From Candidatus Contendibacter sp. (GTDB lineage Bacteria > Pseudomonadota > Gammaproteobacteria > Competibacterales > Competibacteraceae), in assembly GCA_029624675.1 (NCBI GenBank), contig JARSSP010000013.1, positions 1 to 64,000 of the forward strand: 64,000 bases of DNA. The letters are read 5' to 3'. A program made the position numbers and the translations under genes. Every line of letters begins with the position of its first letter. The stretch's first letter is position 1. Under the pieces are notes generated by a model. The model had not been told where the DNA came from, searched no databases, and worked only from the letters and a program-made list of their open reading frames with translations. This document shows positions 44,967 to 53,696 of the stretch, piece by piece.

Positions 44967-46082
44967 TCAATGCAAACCCTTATCCAGCCGATCAATCACA
45001 TAACGCCCATCTTCATCATAATGCCCAAATAACCGCTTGGCATCTTGATCGGCCCAAGCATCGCACTCATGGGTGCTGCCTTTATAATCGCCACCTTTTA
45101 GCAGCTTGAAATCCAGCGAGCGCGGATTATAGCTTTCACCCTCCTCCAAGCGCCGCGCTAGTTGATCGAGGCGTTCGTTGACATGGCGAAAACGATCTGA
45201 CGCTAATTCATCCAGGGTCTGCCGAAATTTAGATCCTAAAATCAGTTTGGGTGTGATCGGCTCTAACAGCCCCACGCCATAAATCGCACGATACGCCTCT
45301 TGCCAGATCAGTTCGCCCCAGGGAGAAAACACCGCTTGCCCATCGAGTGCGTTTACCAGCGATTCCGGTACATCGACCACTTCCGCCTCGCGGACTAGCA
45401 AACCCGCCGCGATTCGCCGAAATACCGCGAGATGCCGGCGCAAAATCGCTTCGGAATCGAGTTGCACCGGCAAGCGCGGCAACCGTAGCAGTTGTTCGGT
45501 ACGCTCGAAGACATAGACGCTCTCATCGGCGTAAATCATCCCCAGCGCCTGCATGAAACCTTGCACGCTCTTGAAACCGCCGGTGAGGTTGAACACCACG
45601 CGATGGCCGGCGTCCCGGTAGCCTTTGAGGGTCTCGGCGCACCAGGCCACCAGATCGGACATGGCCCAACGAAAACTGGCCGGGTCGTCGGTTCGCAAAT
45701 CCCGCACCCGCCTGACTTCAACGAGATGACCGTGGCGGTCGAGGACATCCGCCACGATGCGAGCTGTGGCTTCACCCAGCCAGGTATCCGTCGCCAACAG
45801 AACATGCTGGTCGCGGGCGACGCCGGGATTGCCGCCATAAAACCGGATCACGCCGTTCAATTCGGCGCTGAGATCCATCAGTCGTTTCAAATCGGTTTCC
45901 CGCGCGAACTCCCCGCGTCGCGCATCCAGGTGTTGCTGGATGCGCTGGCGCTGTTCCAGCGGCACATCCTCCGCTTTGGGTTGGTTGGCAAAGTCCGTCA
46001 GCAAGGTCCGCAGGTCGGAACCGACGTTGTTGGTCAGCAGACTCGTGCCGCAGGTGGAAACGATCAAACAAGGTTTGGGCAT
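44967..46082 (-). CDS. CARF-RelE effector (APE2256/Cami1-like)
   Basis: A 371-residue type III accessory effector. The N-terminal CARF domain begins LIVSTCGTSLLTN, the signature of the APE2256 family, and continues with VVFNLTGGFKSVQGFMQALG, a cyclic-oligoadenylate-binding motif. The C-terminal 80 residues (YNPRSLDFKLLKGG, TYKGSTHECDAW-like, then YDEDGRYVIDRLDK) look like a RelE/ParE-type mRNA interferase. The arrangement matches Cami1, the cA4-activated ribosome-dependent RNase known from a purple sulfur gammaproteobacterium. AGGA precedes ATG 46082. Follows csm5 on the same strand. Confidence 0.7.
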   Translation of the reverse strand: MPKPCLIVSTCGTSLLTNNVGSDLRTLLTDFANQPKAEDVPLEQRQRIQQHLDARRGEFARETDLKRLMDLSAELNGVIRFYGGNPGVARDQHVLLATDTWLGEATARIVADVLDRHGHLVEVRRVRDLRTDDPASFRWAMSDLVAWCAETLKGYRDAGHRVVFNLTGGFKSVQGFMQALGMIYADESVYVFERTEQLLRLPRLPVQLDSEAILRRHLAVFRRIAAGLLVREAEVVDVPESLVNALDGQAVFSPWGELIWQEAYRAIYGVGLLEPITPKLILGSKFRQTLDELASDRFRHVNERLDQLARRLEEGESYNPRSLDFKLLKGGDYKGSTHECDAWADQDAKRLFGHYDEDGRYVIDRLDKGLH

Positions 46083-46161
46083 GGCGAATTCCTGTGATGG
46101 TTGTTGGCAGCGGTTGATCGGTATGATTCGCACGTTTCAGGCAAGATAATCTCGTGGTGAT

Positions 46162-47331
46162 TCATGATCGCCCTTCCAATTCCAGCAGTAGCCAACCAAA
46201 CGGCAGCGCCAAACTCGCACCTTCCGCGTTAGATCGACAGCGGCACAAGGTCCGGCTGGAACCCTCCTCGCCGGGTTTGAATGGCTGTTTCTTCTGGGCG
46301 TTCCAGCCTTGGCGCAAGTGATCCACCGATAGGGATTCAAAATGACTGAACCGTCCAATTCGAAGCAACAGACCACGTTCCTGAATGCTTTTAGTGACCA
46401 ATACCTTGTCGGCATTGATCTTGATGAGTCCTTGCGCTCCAAAAACACATTCCGGCGGCTGGGCTTCAGCGAAGAAGCGTCGCCGTTCGGCCAGAATGCG
46501 CCCGGCGTAGAAGCTGATGCAGGCCAACCGGATCGTCTCGAAATCCAGCCGCCGACCCACCTTGACCCGTGCATCTCCAGCGGCCAGTTCGTCCAATTCC
46601 AACTCCACCGCAAACCCGCCGTCCTCGATGCCATCACCCCGGCTTAACAACCGCTCGAAGTGCATCTGAATCCCCTGGGTGTCTTCCTTGCCGTCACGCT
46701 TCACCGGCCAGACCTTATCGACTCGCGTGCGGTTGGCTGGCAATTCGGCATCGGCTACCTTGATCAGCCGGAACGGGTCTTCCTGGAGTCGCCGAAACTC
46801 AAAATTGAGCGCCTCGGTTTCCAGCGCCTTCCAGGCGTTTCGACGTTGGCTCGAATTCTCCAACAACGGCGAAACCACCTGCTTAATGCTAGCCAAATGC
46901 TTTTGGGTAAAGGCGTTGACCACCGCTGTGCGAATCGCGCCCTTGAGCGCTGAGCCGGGCAAATAAGGTTGCCCAGTCAACGGATTGCGCACGAAACCCT
47001 GCACCGCGCGCTGGCGGACCACCGGATCGAGTGGATTGCCCACGGCTTTCAGCAAGTCGGCTTTCGATTCCGCCCCGATCTGAATCCGGCAGCGATGGTG
47101 GCGAAGTTGAACGCTCTTGCGCAGGATTTCCTGAGCGGCCTGAAAATCGTTGCGGTCCAGCCGTTCCTCCAGTTGCCGCCGGGTTTCCGGCTTCATATCC
47201 CGCAAGGTCGCGGCCCGGTTGAACTGGATCAGATGATCGCCCTCGATCAGATAGTCCTCGGGAGCCAGGGAACTGCCATCGCCGACATGAATCGGGGTCA
47301 GCGGCGTGGCGCGGAATCGATAGACGGTCAT
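46162..47331 (-). CDS. csm5: Type III-A effector subunit Csm5
   Basis: A 389-residue Cas7-like RAMP subunit that caps the crRNA 3' end of the Csm complex. The Csm5 pattern is YRFRATPLTPIHVGDGSSL at the start, YLPGSALKGAIRTAV (the glycine-rich RAMP loop) near 130, and a long C-terminal domain. The ATG at 47331 follows the csm4 stop by 11 bases; the frame is open further upstream but overlaps csm4. Confidence 0.9.
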   Translation of the reverse strand: MTVYRFRATPLTPIHVGDGSSLAPEDYLIEGDHLIQFNRAATLRDMKPETRRQLEERLDRNDFQAAQEILRKSVQLRHHRCRIQIGAESKADLLKAVGNPLDPVVRQRAVQGFVRNPLTGQPYLPGSALKGAIRTAVVNAFTQKHLASIKQVVSPLLENSSQRRNAWKALETEALNFEFRRLQEDPFRLIKVADAELPANRTRVDKVWPVKRDGKEDTQGIQMHFERLLSRGDGIEDGGFAVELELDELAAGDARVKVGRRLDFETIRLACISFYAGRILAERRRFFAEAQPPECVFGAQGLIKINADKVLVTKSIQERGLLLRIGRFSHFESLSVDHLRQGWNAQKKQPFKPGEEGSSRTLCRCRSNAEGASLALPFGWLLLELEGRS

Positions 47332-47342
47332 CGCGGCATTCC

Positions 47343-48320
47343 TCAAGCGGCGGTAAACGGCAGGGAAAGATGCCAGGCGTTCTGGCGAATTTCGGGATGA
47401 TGGGGATGCGTCCCGGCCAGCAGTGTCCCGAACGGCCCGGCGTCGGTGGGGCTGAAGGTTGCGCCCGGTCGGGTCAGCAACAGCGGATGCTTGAACGGCG
47501 ACCGCTCTCCGCCAGCGTGCAGCCCACCCAGCTTGCCGTAATGGGTATGCAGCTTGTAAAACGGCGCGGCCATGTTGGCGGTCAGCACACCGTGCGACAG
47601 GCTCAGCCGGCGGTTGCCGTCGTGATCGAACAGGCGCGGGTCCGCTGGTTCCACGGTTGCGGAAAACCGGCCCCGTCCCAGATTGGCGTCGCGGCCAAAA
47701 CCGAATTCGCCGACCGCATCGAATAGCACTTGCAATTCCTCGCCGCCGATCTCGCCTTGGGCGTACACATCCATGTCCGCCGCCGCGTCCCGCCGCCATT
47801 CCTCATCCATGAAGTACAGCCCGCCCGTTTCCGGTGTCGTGCCGGTTAGCCGGTCGATGGTGTTATGCGCTTGACGCACGGTCAGGGACAAGGGGCGGGA
47901 CCGCTGGCGCGGCTGGGCGCGTTCGGCCCGTTCCCGTTCCGCCGCTCGCTGGCGCAACCGCGCCTGCAAACCGGCTTCGCTCAGGCCGGTGCGCAGTTCC
48001 AGAAAATCCGCCAGCGGGATGAAAGTGGTTTTGCGCAGTTTCTTGTCCTGTTGTAATCGTTGCAGAAAATCCCGGCGTGATTCGCCCACCGCCGGTTCCG
48101 GGCGGTCGCCGGGTTGCAACAGCGGGCGCGGCAGGGAATCGCGCGGCAGGGCGTCGGAAAGCAGCAGCGGCGAGCTTGCCAAAGCCGCCAGCCACGCCGT
48201 CAGCGCCGCGTCACTCTCGTGCAGCCGCTTGGCCCAGCACAGATGACCGAACAGCGTGCCGGAATGCAGCGGCGTGGCCAGCGGCCCGCGCAGGCGCAGG
48301 CGAATCCGATGGGCGGGCAT
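47343..48320 (-). CDS. csm4: Type III-A effector subunit Csm4
   Basis: A 325-residue Cas5-like RAMP that binds the 5' handle of the crRNA next to Cas10. Marks include an N-terminal RIRLRLRGPLATPLHSGTLFGH strand with the SxTLFGHxCWA pattern, RQAHNTIDRLTGTT with a following GLYF, FGFGRDANLGRGRF (the glycine-rich loop), and THYGKLGG. ATG 48320 is preferred; a TTG at 48326 would overlap the csm3 stop. Confidence 0.9.
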   Translation of the reverse strand: MPAHRIRLRLRGPLATPLHSGTLFGHLCWAKRLHESDAALTAWLAALASSPLLLSDALPRDSLPRPLLQPGDRPEPAVGESRRDFLQRLQQDKKLRKTTFIPLADFLELRTGLSEAGLQARLRQRAAERERAERAQPRQRSRPLSLTVRQAHNTIDRLTGTTPETGGLYFMDEEWRRDAAADMDVYAQGEIGGEELQVLFDAVGEFGFGRDANLGRGRFSATVEPADPRLFDHDGNRRLSLSHGVLTANMAAPFYKLHTHYGKLGGLHAGGERSPFKHPLLLTRPGATFSPTDAGPFGTLLAGTHPHHPEIRQNAWHLSLPFTAA

Positions 48321-48322
48321 GA

Positions 48323-49063
48323 TCAAACTCCCGCCAGCGCCGCCGGTTGATCGGGGTCGAGGCGGACGATGGCGTCGAAACCGGTCTGCACGTCCCGCTC
48401 GTCCACCTTGAGGTTTTCCACCCGCACCCGGCCATAACCGCGCGAGCCGGAACCGCCCAAGGCATCCCGCTCCAGCAGTTTCAATCCTTCCAGCACTCGG
48501 TTCAGGCAGTCCCGGTCGGTTTTGCCGCCGTCGCCGTTCCAGTCGAACACCTTGAAGACCATGTCCAGATCGAAGCGCGCTCCCGCTGGCACCCGTTCGG
48601 TGCGGCGAATGCCACCATCCTTGGCCTTGCCCTGGATGCGATCAATGCTAACTTCCATCTTTTCTTCGGTGAACGCCAAGCCCTGGTCGCGGATGGACGC
48701 GGCCCAGACCGGGTCGAGATAGGCGTCGCGTACCAGTAACCGGGTGGGGCCGCCGCGCCATTGCTTGTGGGTGGTGCCGAAGGCGCGCAGGATCGGGTCA
48801 TCGGCATGGTATTGGCCGCTTTTATTGCTGCCCCACACGTCGCCATTGCTCTCGACTCGGTTCAACGCCCATTCCAGCAGCGAGCGCAGCTTGCCCTTGA
48901 GGCTGGAGCCGGGAATGTAGGGTTCCTGAGTGAAGGGATGCTTGACCACCGGCAAATCCAGGCCGCCGATTTCGATGGCATCCTTGCCCGCGCCGATGTG
49001 CAAACCGCTCCGCAGGCTCAGCGTGGCGGTGATGCGGTGGGTTGAAAGCAGACTGTGCGTCAT
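48323..49063 (-). CDS. csm3: Type III-A effector backbone and target-RNA nuclease Csm3
   Basis: A 246-residue Cas7-family backbone that cleaves target RNA at 6-nucleotide steps. LHIGAGKDAIEIGGLDLPVV contains the catalytic aspartate (Asp36 by analogy with the D33 position of the family), followed by PYIPGSSLKGKLRSL and the C-terminal GGSGSRGYGRVRVE RNA-binding loop. All key elements are intact. GGGAGA precedes the ATG. Confidence 0.95.
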   Translation of the reverse strand: MTHSLLSTHRITATLSLRSGLHIGAGKDAIEIGGLDLPVVKHPFTQEPYIPGSSLKGKLRSLLEWALNRVESNGDVWGSNKSGQYHADDPILRAFGTTHKQWRGGPTRLLVRDAYLDPVWAASIRDQGLAFTEEKMEVSIDRIQGKAKDGGIRRTERVPAGARFDLDMVFKVFDWNGDGGKTDRDCLNRVLEGLKLLERDALGGSGSRGYGRVRVENLKVDERDVQTGFDAIVRLDPDQPAALAGV

Positions 49064-49083
49064 GTCGTAATCTCCCGGCGCGG

Positions 49084-49617
49084 TTAATTCTTCTCGCCAT
49101 AGAACTTGTGAAAGGCCACCACGGCCTGAAAATGCTTGCAGAACGCTTCAAAATCGCGGGCGCTGTTTACCGCCGCGACGTGATCAATGAAGAACTGCAA
49201 CAGCGGGCGAGGCATGGTTTTTTCGCTGCGTCCGTGGGCGTAAACCGCCTTGGCCTTGAGCATCTTGAAATCGGCCCGCAGATCGTTGAACACAGCCTCC
49301 TTGTCGCGGCCCTGGCGTTGTTCCGCCGCCAGTCGTTGGCGTAAGGTCAACACGTCATCGTAGAAGCGCCGCAGTTGGGTGGTGGTGACCTGGCTCAGCC
49401 GCTGGGCCAAGTCCTCGGCTTGATGGTCCATCAAGGTTGGAACCAGCGAGCCATCCGGCTGGAAGTAGACGACGGGTCGTGGAATCGGCAGGCTTTTCGG
49501 CTCGGGGGGATTACCGCCGAAGCCACCGCCTGAACCGCGCCCGCCGCCGCCAAAACCGCCGCTCGGCCCGCGCCCGCCCTGACCGCCGCGTTGAGGTTGA
49601 TAAGATTGTTGCGCCAT
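49084..49617 (-). CDS. csm2: Type III-A small subunit Csm2
   Basis: A 177-residue protein whose residues 60-175 form the helical Csm2 fold (LAQRLSQVTTTQLRRFYDDV, FNDLRADFKMLKAKAVYAHG, FIDHVAAVNSARDFEAFCKHF). The first 35 residues are an unusual Gly/Arg/Gln-rich tail (GGGRGSGGGFGG), about 40 residues longer than usual Csm2, likely disordered and possibly RNA-binding. GGGAGGA is seven bases before the ATG. Confidence 0.9.
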   Translation of the reverse strand: MAQQSYQPQRGGQGGRGPSGGFGGGGRGSGGGFGGNPPEPKSLPIPRPVVYFQPDGSLVPTLMDHQAEDLAQRLSQVTTTQLRRFYDDVLTLRQRLAAEQRQGRDKEAVFNDLRADFKMLKAKAVYAHGRSEKTMPRPLLQFFIDHVAAVNSARDFEAFCKHFQAVVAFHKFYGEKN

Positions 49618-49638
49618 CTTGGAATCCTCCCGTGGTAA

Positions 49639-52176
49639 TTAACGATTGCGATACAAGGCGATACTGACCGGGATGCGCGGCGAAACCCACTCCGCTTGCT
49701 TGCGGATGTCGGCATCCAATCCCAGCAATTGGTTGAGCACGGTCATCACCGTTTTCTTTTCCGGTTCTGGAATGACCCGGCTATCGCGGACATTGCGCGC
49801 CAAGTGATAAGCCCAGCGCGCCCGCCAGTTAGCGTGAACCAGGCTGAGGTTTCCCCGTTCGTCCGGCTGCTCGGCGCGGCGGCGTTCCTCGGCGAAGTGC
49901 AGCACCTTGTACACCAGCGCGGTATTTAACCAGCCGGCGCGCAACCATTCGTTCAAGGTCTCCGCCTGTCGCAATAGCGCAGGTAACTGGTCCCACGTCA
50001 CCGGTTGCTCGTCCAGCAAGCCCACCCGATCCCGTCCGTCATCCTTGGCCTGCTCCAACCGTTCCTCCGCTTCCCAAACCGTGCGGTTGAGCGGCTGATT
50101 CGCCTTGCACAGCGCCAGCCCGGCGGACAGGGTGATATTCGGGTTGCCGCCGACATAACGCCGGAATTGTTCCCGCAACTCGGTCGCCAGCATGATCGTT
50201 TGCCGCCACGGCCCGATCAGCAGCAGATCGTCGCCACCGGCGTAAACGGTATAGGTTTGCGGATAGTCCCGGCGCAGCCGCTCTTGCAGATAGCCGGTGA
50301 AGAACAGATCCAGCATCCGCGACAGAGAGGCGAAACGGCTGAGGGTGGCGCGATCCTTTTTTGAGTCACTGGAATCGTGCAGCCCGAAGCCGAACAGAAA
50401 CCCCAGCCGGTCCACGTCCGCCTTCAACACGGCCAGAAACGGCTTGCCCAGCGGCGAACCGTCGCGATCCAGTTCCAGCGCATCCTGGGCCAGATGCTCA
50501 AAGGTTTTCAGTTCGCCCGCCGCCACTTCTTGCGCCTCATCGCTCAAGCGGGCGTAGAGCGGATGACTGGCTTCTCCTTCGCCCAGACGCGGAACGTAGG
50601 CGGCCACGAAGCGCAACGGCCACGGTCCGGCGAGCGTATCCCGTTCGCCCCGGTACAGGCGGAATCCACCCAGCAGTCCCTTGGTGGAACGCGGCGGTTC
50701 CTCGTGCAGGGCTAGCCAGAGCTGGCTCGGCAGTTCCACCGCCCAGTCGCCGGACCGTGGTTGTGAAGCTTGCCAACTGACCGCGCCCACCTTGGGCAGC
50801 CAGCCGCCCACGCGGTGTTCGTCGTGGCAGACCTCGCAACGGCGGGCGTCGCCGTCCCGATGCCGGGCCGGACGCTTGCCGCAGGCGGTGCATTCTTCCT
50901 GCTCGTAGCTCACCGGCAAAATCCCAGTCGGGTAGTGCCGCAAGGCTTGCTGTTTGGCGGTATCCAGCGCCCGATTCAGCTTGGCCTGTACCCCGGAAAA
51001 CTGATTGGCTTGCAGGCTATTCCCGTCGAATGCCGGCGACAGCGCCAGGTTCAGGGCCAATTCGCCCAAATAGCGCTCGCCCAGCCAGCCATCGAGTTCC
51101 GCTTGCAGGGCGGCGACCTGTTCCCGAACCTCGGGCAAAGCCGGCAGCAACAGCACGAAACGCCCACCGGCGTTCTGAATCAGATTGAACGCGGGCAGAT
51201 CGAATGCACGGCGGCAGCGCAACGCGGCGGCTTCGACGGTCATCCCGAGCAGGAAGGAGCGAGCGCGGAGAATCTTGTTGACGCCCTTGACCTGCTGGTT
51301 GGCGAGCAGAAACAGCGTGTGCTGAATCCCAGACAGGTCGCCGGCCAGCAGGTAAAACTTTTCCGTCGCGCGGTCGCGGATCGCTTTTTCATCGTCGAGC
51401 GTACCGTTGGCCGCGTGCCAGCGATGCAGGCAGGCGGCGATGGCGGCGACGGTGCGGTTGTGATCGTGCAGCGACACGTCGGGCACATCCACCGTGGACG
51501 AAGGAATGGCGAAGGTGAAGCGCTCCGACAGCGACAGTAGTCCCTCGCAGAACAACTCGATGTTGTCGAGTCCGCACAGCGTCTTGAACTCCGCCGTAAA
51601 ACGGTTCCATAAAGCCTGGTAGCGCTCTTGATACTGATTGGCGTCCAGCTTCACCACCGGCAACAACCGATCATCAGGAATCAGTTCCGCCAGTGGTTGC
51701 CGACAAAGCAGCGGATTGCCCAAACCCAAATCCACCGAGCCGAAGCTGCTCCGCAGCGGGGTTTTGATGAAAGCGTCCCAGCCTTTGTGCTCGGCTTCGG
51801 CTTCCGCCGTTTCGTAATCGCGTGGCTTGCGGTCCATGCCGGAGGAGAGCCGGTCGGCTTCGGCCGCCAGCCAGCCCAGCGCCCCGAACGTCTCCGGCTT
51901 ATGGTGAAAAACCGCCATGTCGCGCACCCGATCGCGGTTGATTTCGGGAGGAAAATGCAGACCTTCCTGTTCCATCCAGTGAAAGAAGGCTTCGGTCCAC
52001 AGAACGTGCTTGTGGGTATAACCGCCACGTCCGTCCGGCGGCAGGATCACCGGTTCGCGCGCTCGGGGTTGCGGGTCCATGTGGCGCACCGCGCCATGGG
52101 CACGCTGCATGAACTTGCCGATGTCCTGGAAAAAGCCGCCGAGGGCGGTTTCCAGCAGGTTGGGTTGTTCCGTCAT
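49639..52176 (-). CDS. cas10: Cas10/Csm1, cyclic-oligoadenylate synthetase subunit
   Basis: An 845-residue large subunit. The N-terminal HD-type domain should open with LHDIGKF, but here it reads FFQDIGKFMQRAH (Gln17-Asp18), so the first histidine of the HD dyad is lost; other histidines (GYTHKH, FHHKPE) remain. A zinc-finger-like CTACGKRPARH-DGDARRCEVCH lies in the middle. The Palm-2 cyclase motif AGGDDLLL is present near residue 647, so cyclic-oligoadenylate synthesis should work. The start at 52176 has AGGA nine bases upstream; 52182 is an alternative. The csm2 gene follows. Confidence 0.93.
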   Translation of the reverse strand: MTEQPNLLETALGGFFQDIGKFMQRAHGAVRHMDPQPRAREPVILPPDGRGGYTHKHVLWTEAFFHWMEQEGLHFPPEINRDRVRDMAVFHHKPETFGALGWLAAEADRLSSGMDRKPRDYETAEAEAEHKGWDAFIKTPLRSSFGSVDLGLGNPLLCRQPLAELIPDDRLLPVVKLDANQYQERYQALWNRFTAEFKTLCGLDNIELFCEGLLSLSERFTFAIPSSTVDVPDVSLHDHNRTVAAIAACLHRWHAANGTLDDEKAIRDRATEKFYLLAGDLSGIQHTLFLLANQQVKGVNKILRARSFLLGMTVEAAALRCRRAFDLPAFNLIQNAGGRFVLLLPALPEVREQVAALQAELDGWLGERYLGELALNLALSPAFDGNSLQANQFSGVQAKLNRALDTAKQQALRHYPTGILPVSYEQEECTACGKRPARHRDGDARRCEVCHDEHRVGGWLPKVGAVSWQASQPRSGDWAVELPSQLWLALHEEPPRSTKGLLGGFRLYRGERDTLAGPWPLRFVAAYVPRLGEGEASHPLYARLSDEAQEVAAGELKTFEHLAQDALELDRDGSPLGKPFLAVLKADVDRLGFLFGFGLHDSSDSKKDRATLSRFASLSRMLDLFFTGYLQERLRRDYPQTYTVYAGGDDLLLIGPWRQTIMLATELREQFRRYVGGNPNITLSAGLALCKANQPLNRTVWEAEERLEQAKDDGRDRVGLLDEQPVTWDQLPALLRQAETLNEWLRAGWLNTALVYKVLHFAEERRRAEQPDERGNLSLVHANWRARWAYHLARNVRDSRVIPEPEKKTVMTVLNQLLGLDADIRKQAEWVSPRIPVSIALYRNR

Positions 52177-52258
52177 GGCCATGCTTCCTGGTCAGGTTGC
52201 TCGAATGAAAAGTCTGGGGAATAAGCAGGGAGGTGTCCGCCCCGGCAAGCTTGCCGCT

Positions 52259-53395
52259 TCACTCTCCCGCCAAAGCCGCGAACCGAATCCGGTGCGGTTC
52301 CAGGCCCAGCGCGTGGCCAGCCAATCGCTGGCTTCCCTGTCGCTGAGGGGAGTAGCGCGCCGCCGTCGGTCCGCCCAGCACCCGGCTCAACTCGCGCTTA
52401 AGCTTGCTGGCGCGTTCCTCGAAAAACTCCTTGGGGATGCCTTCCTCGCGCCGAGCCGTGATCGGGGGATGCCGGTCATCAGCCAGTGGATCGTGCAGCG
52501 CCGCCTTGTGTTCGGCCAAGAACGCCTCCACCTCCGCTGGACCGATCCGCTTCCAGTGCAGCGGCGGCAGGCCCGCCAGCGCTCGCCGGGCGAACCAGGC
52601 CAGCCAGGCAAAGCTGATCGGGGTCAAGCGCAACACGGTTTCACCGCAGCGTACCCGGCAGGTCGCGGCGTCCAGCGTCAAGCTGGGCGCGGCCAGGTTG
52701 CGCTGGGCCTGGCGCACCACGTCACCGAAACTCGCGCCCGCGCGCAGCAACGCTTCGTGCAAACCGTCGCGCAGGCGGACGAATGGGATGTCGGCCAGCA
52801 TCACCGTGGCGGCGCTGGCGTCGAGCGGGCGCTGATCGGGGCCGGTGGCGAAAATCACCCGTTCCACCGGGGCCGGATAGAAGAAATTCGGATTGGATTT
52901 GAATGGACCGGACACCAACACATGCGACAGCCGGTCTTGCGGTCGGCCGAACAGCGACAGCGCATAGCCAAGATAAAAGCCCATGGTCTTGCGCCCGCCG
53001 ACGATGGACGCATGGATCGCGCCGTCCGGGTCGGCGGTCAACTCGCGCACCTTATTCGTGATGGCGTCGGCAATCGCTTCGTTGTCGGCCACGCCGCGAA
53101 TGTCGTCCAGCGGGCGGCCATCGGCGGCGCGCAGGATATGCAGGCTATCGAGAGTGAAGCGAATGTCAGGCAGGCCGTAATCCCGCCGCAGCCGGTGGAA
53201 CCAGCCCGGATCGTCGCCGAGCAGGGTCAGTCGCGCCCGTTCCGCGCCCTCGGCGGTGGTCAGCAGGTGGATTTCCGTCGGCACGAAGCGGGGTTCGCCG
53301 GTGACCGTCAGGGCGTACAGGGTCTCGGTGACGATCTGTGGCGACAGGCCGGCCACACAGAGCAGAATGCGACGAGAGTATTGTTCCGGGTACAT
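52259..53395 (-). CDS. NE0113-family CARF protein (CRISPR-associated, ring-nuclease-like)
   Basis: A 378-residue protein of the NE0113 family (labelled Csm6/ring nuclease in some annotations). The CARF domain starts RRILLCVAGLSPQIVTETLYA and includes the ligand-binding IVGGRKTMGFYLGYAL (residues 131-146). The C-terminal 170 residues are helical with a possible winged-helix and no HEPN RxxxxH motif that I can see, so ring nuclease or cA-responsive regulator fits better than a Csm6 RNase. It is the gene before cas10 in the operon and follows the cas6 fragment. Confidence 0.78.
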   Translation of the reverse strand: MYPEQYSRRILLCVAGLSPQIVTETLYALTVTGEPRFVPTEIHLLTTAEGAERARLTLLGDDPGWFHRLRRDYGLPDIRFTLDSLHILRAADGRPLDDIRGVADNEAIADAITNKVRELTADPDGAIHASIVGGRKTMGFYLGYALSLFGRPQDRLSHVLVSGPFKSNPNFFYPAPVERVIFATGPDQRPLDASAATVMLADIPFVRLRDGLHEALLRAGASFGDVVRQAQRNLAAPSLTLDAATCRVRCGETVLRLTPISFAWLAWFARRALAGLPPLHWKRIGPAEVEAFLAEHKAALHDPLADDRHPPITARREEGIPKEFFEERASKLKRELSRVLGGPTAARYSPQRQGSQRLAGHALGLEPHRIRFAALAGE

Positions 53396-53479
53396 GGCGA
53401 GAGTTTTCTTTTAGCATAGAGCACACTCCACCACAGTAAACCCGGAGAGACAAAAAATCTGGCTTGGCAAGCTTGCCGA

Positions 53480-53696
53480 TCAAGCCATCACCAGCCGGTA
53501 TTGTCCCAGCCCCATCATCGCGCCCTTGCCGGCATGGGTCCATTGGCCGAGCCACAGATACGGCCAGAATGGCTCCAGTCCGGCTCCATCCAGGTCAACC
53601 GTGCCGACCAGCCCGCCCATTTGCAGTAGCGCGTCCTGGCGCGACGAGTAACGGACCCACTCGTGCCAGCGTAGCCACGACGCCGGCCCCGCTGAG
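53480..53696 (-). pseudogene. cas6: Truncated cas6 (C-terminal end only)
   Basis: About 71 codons reading into the first CRISPR repeat. They translate as the end of a Cas6 endoribonuclease: WLRWHEWVRYSSRQDALLQM, GGLVGTVDLDGAGLEP, then LWLGQWTHAGKGAMMGLGQY. These are the conserved C-terminal strand and glycine-rich loop of the family (RYSSRQ...GGLVG...GKGxxxGLGQY). The remaining two thirds or more of the gene, including the catalytic N-terminal half, is replaced by the CRISPR array. Cas6 normally processes pre-crRNA; this copy cannot. It was evidently once the leading gene of this operon. Confidence 0.85.
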
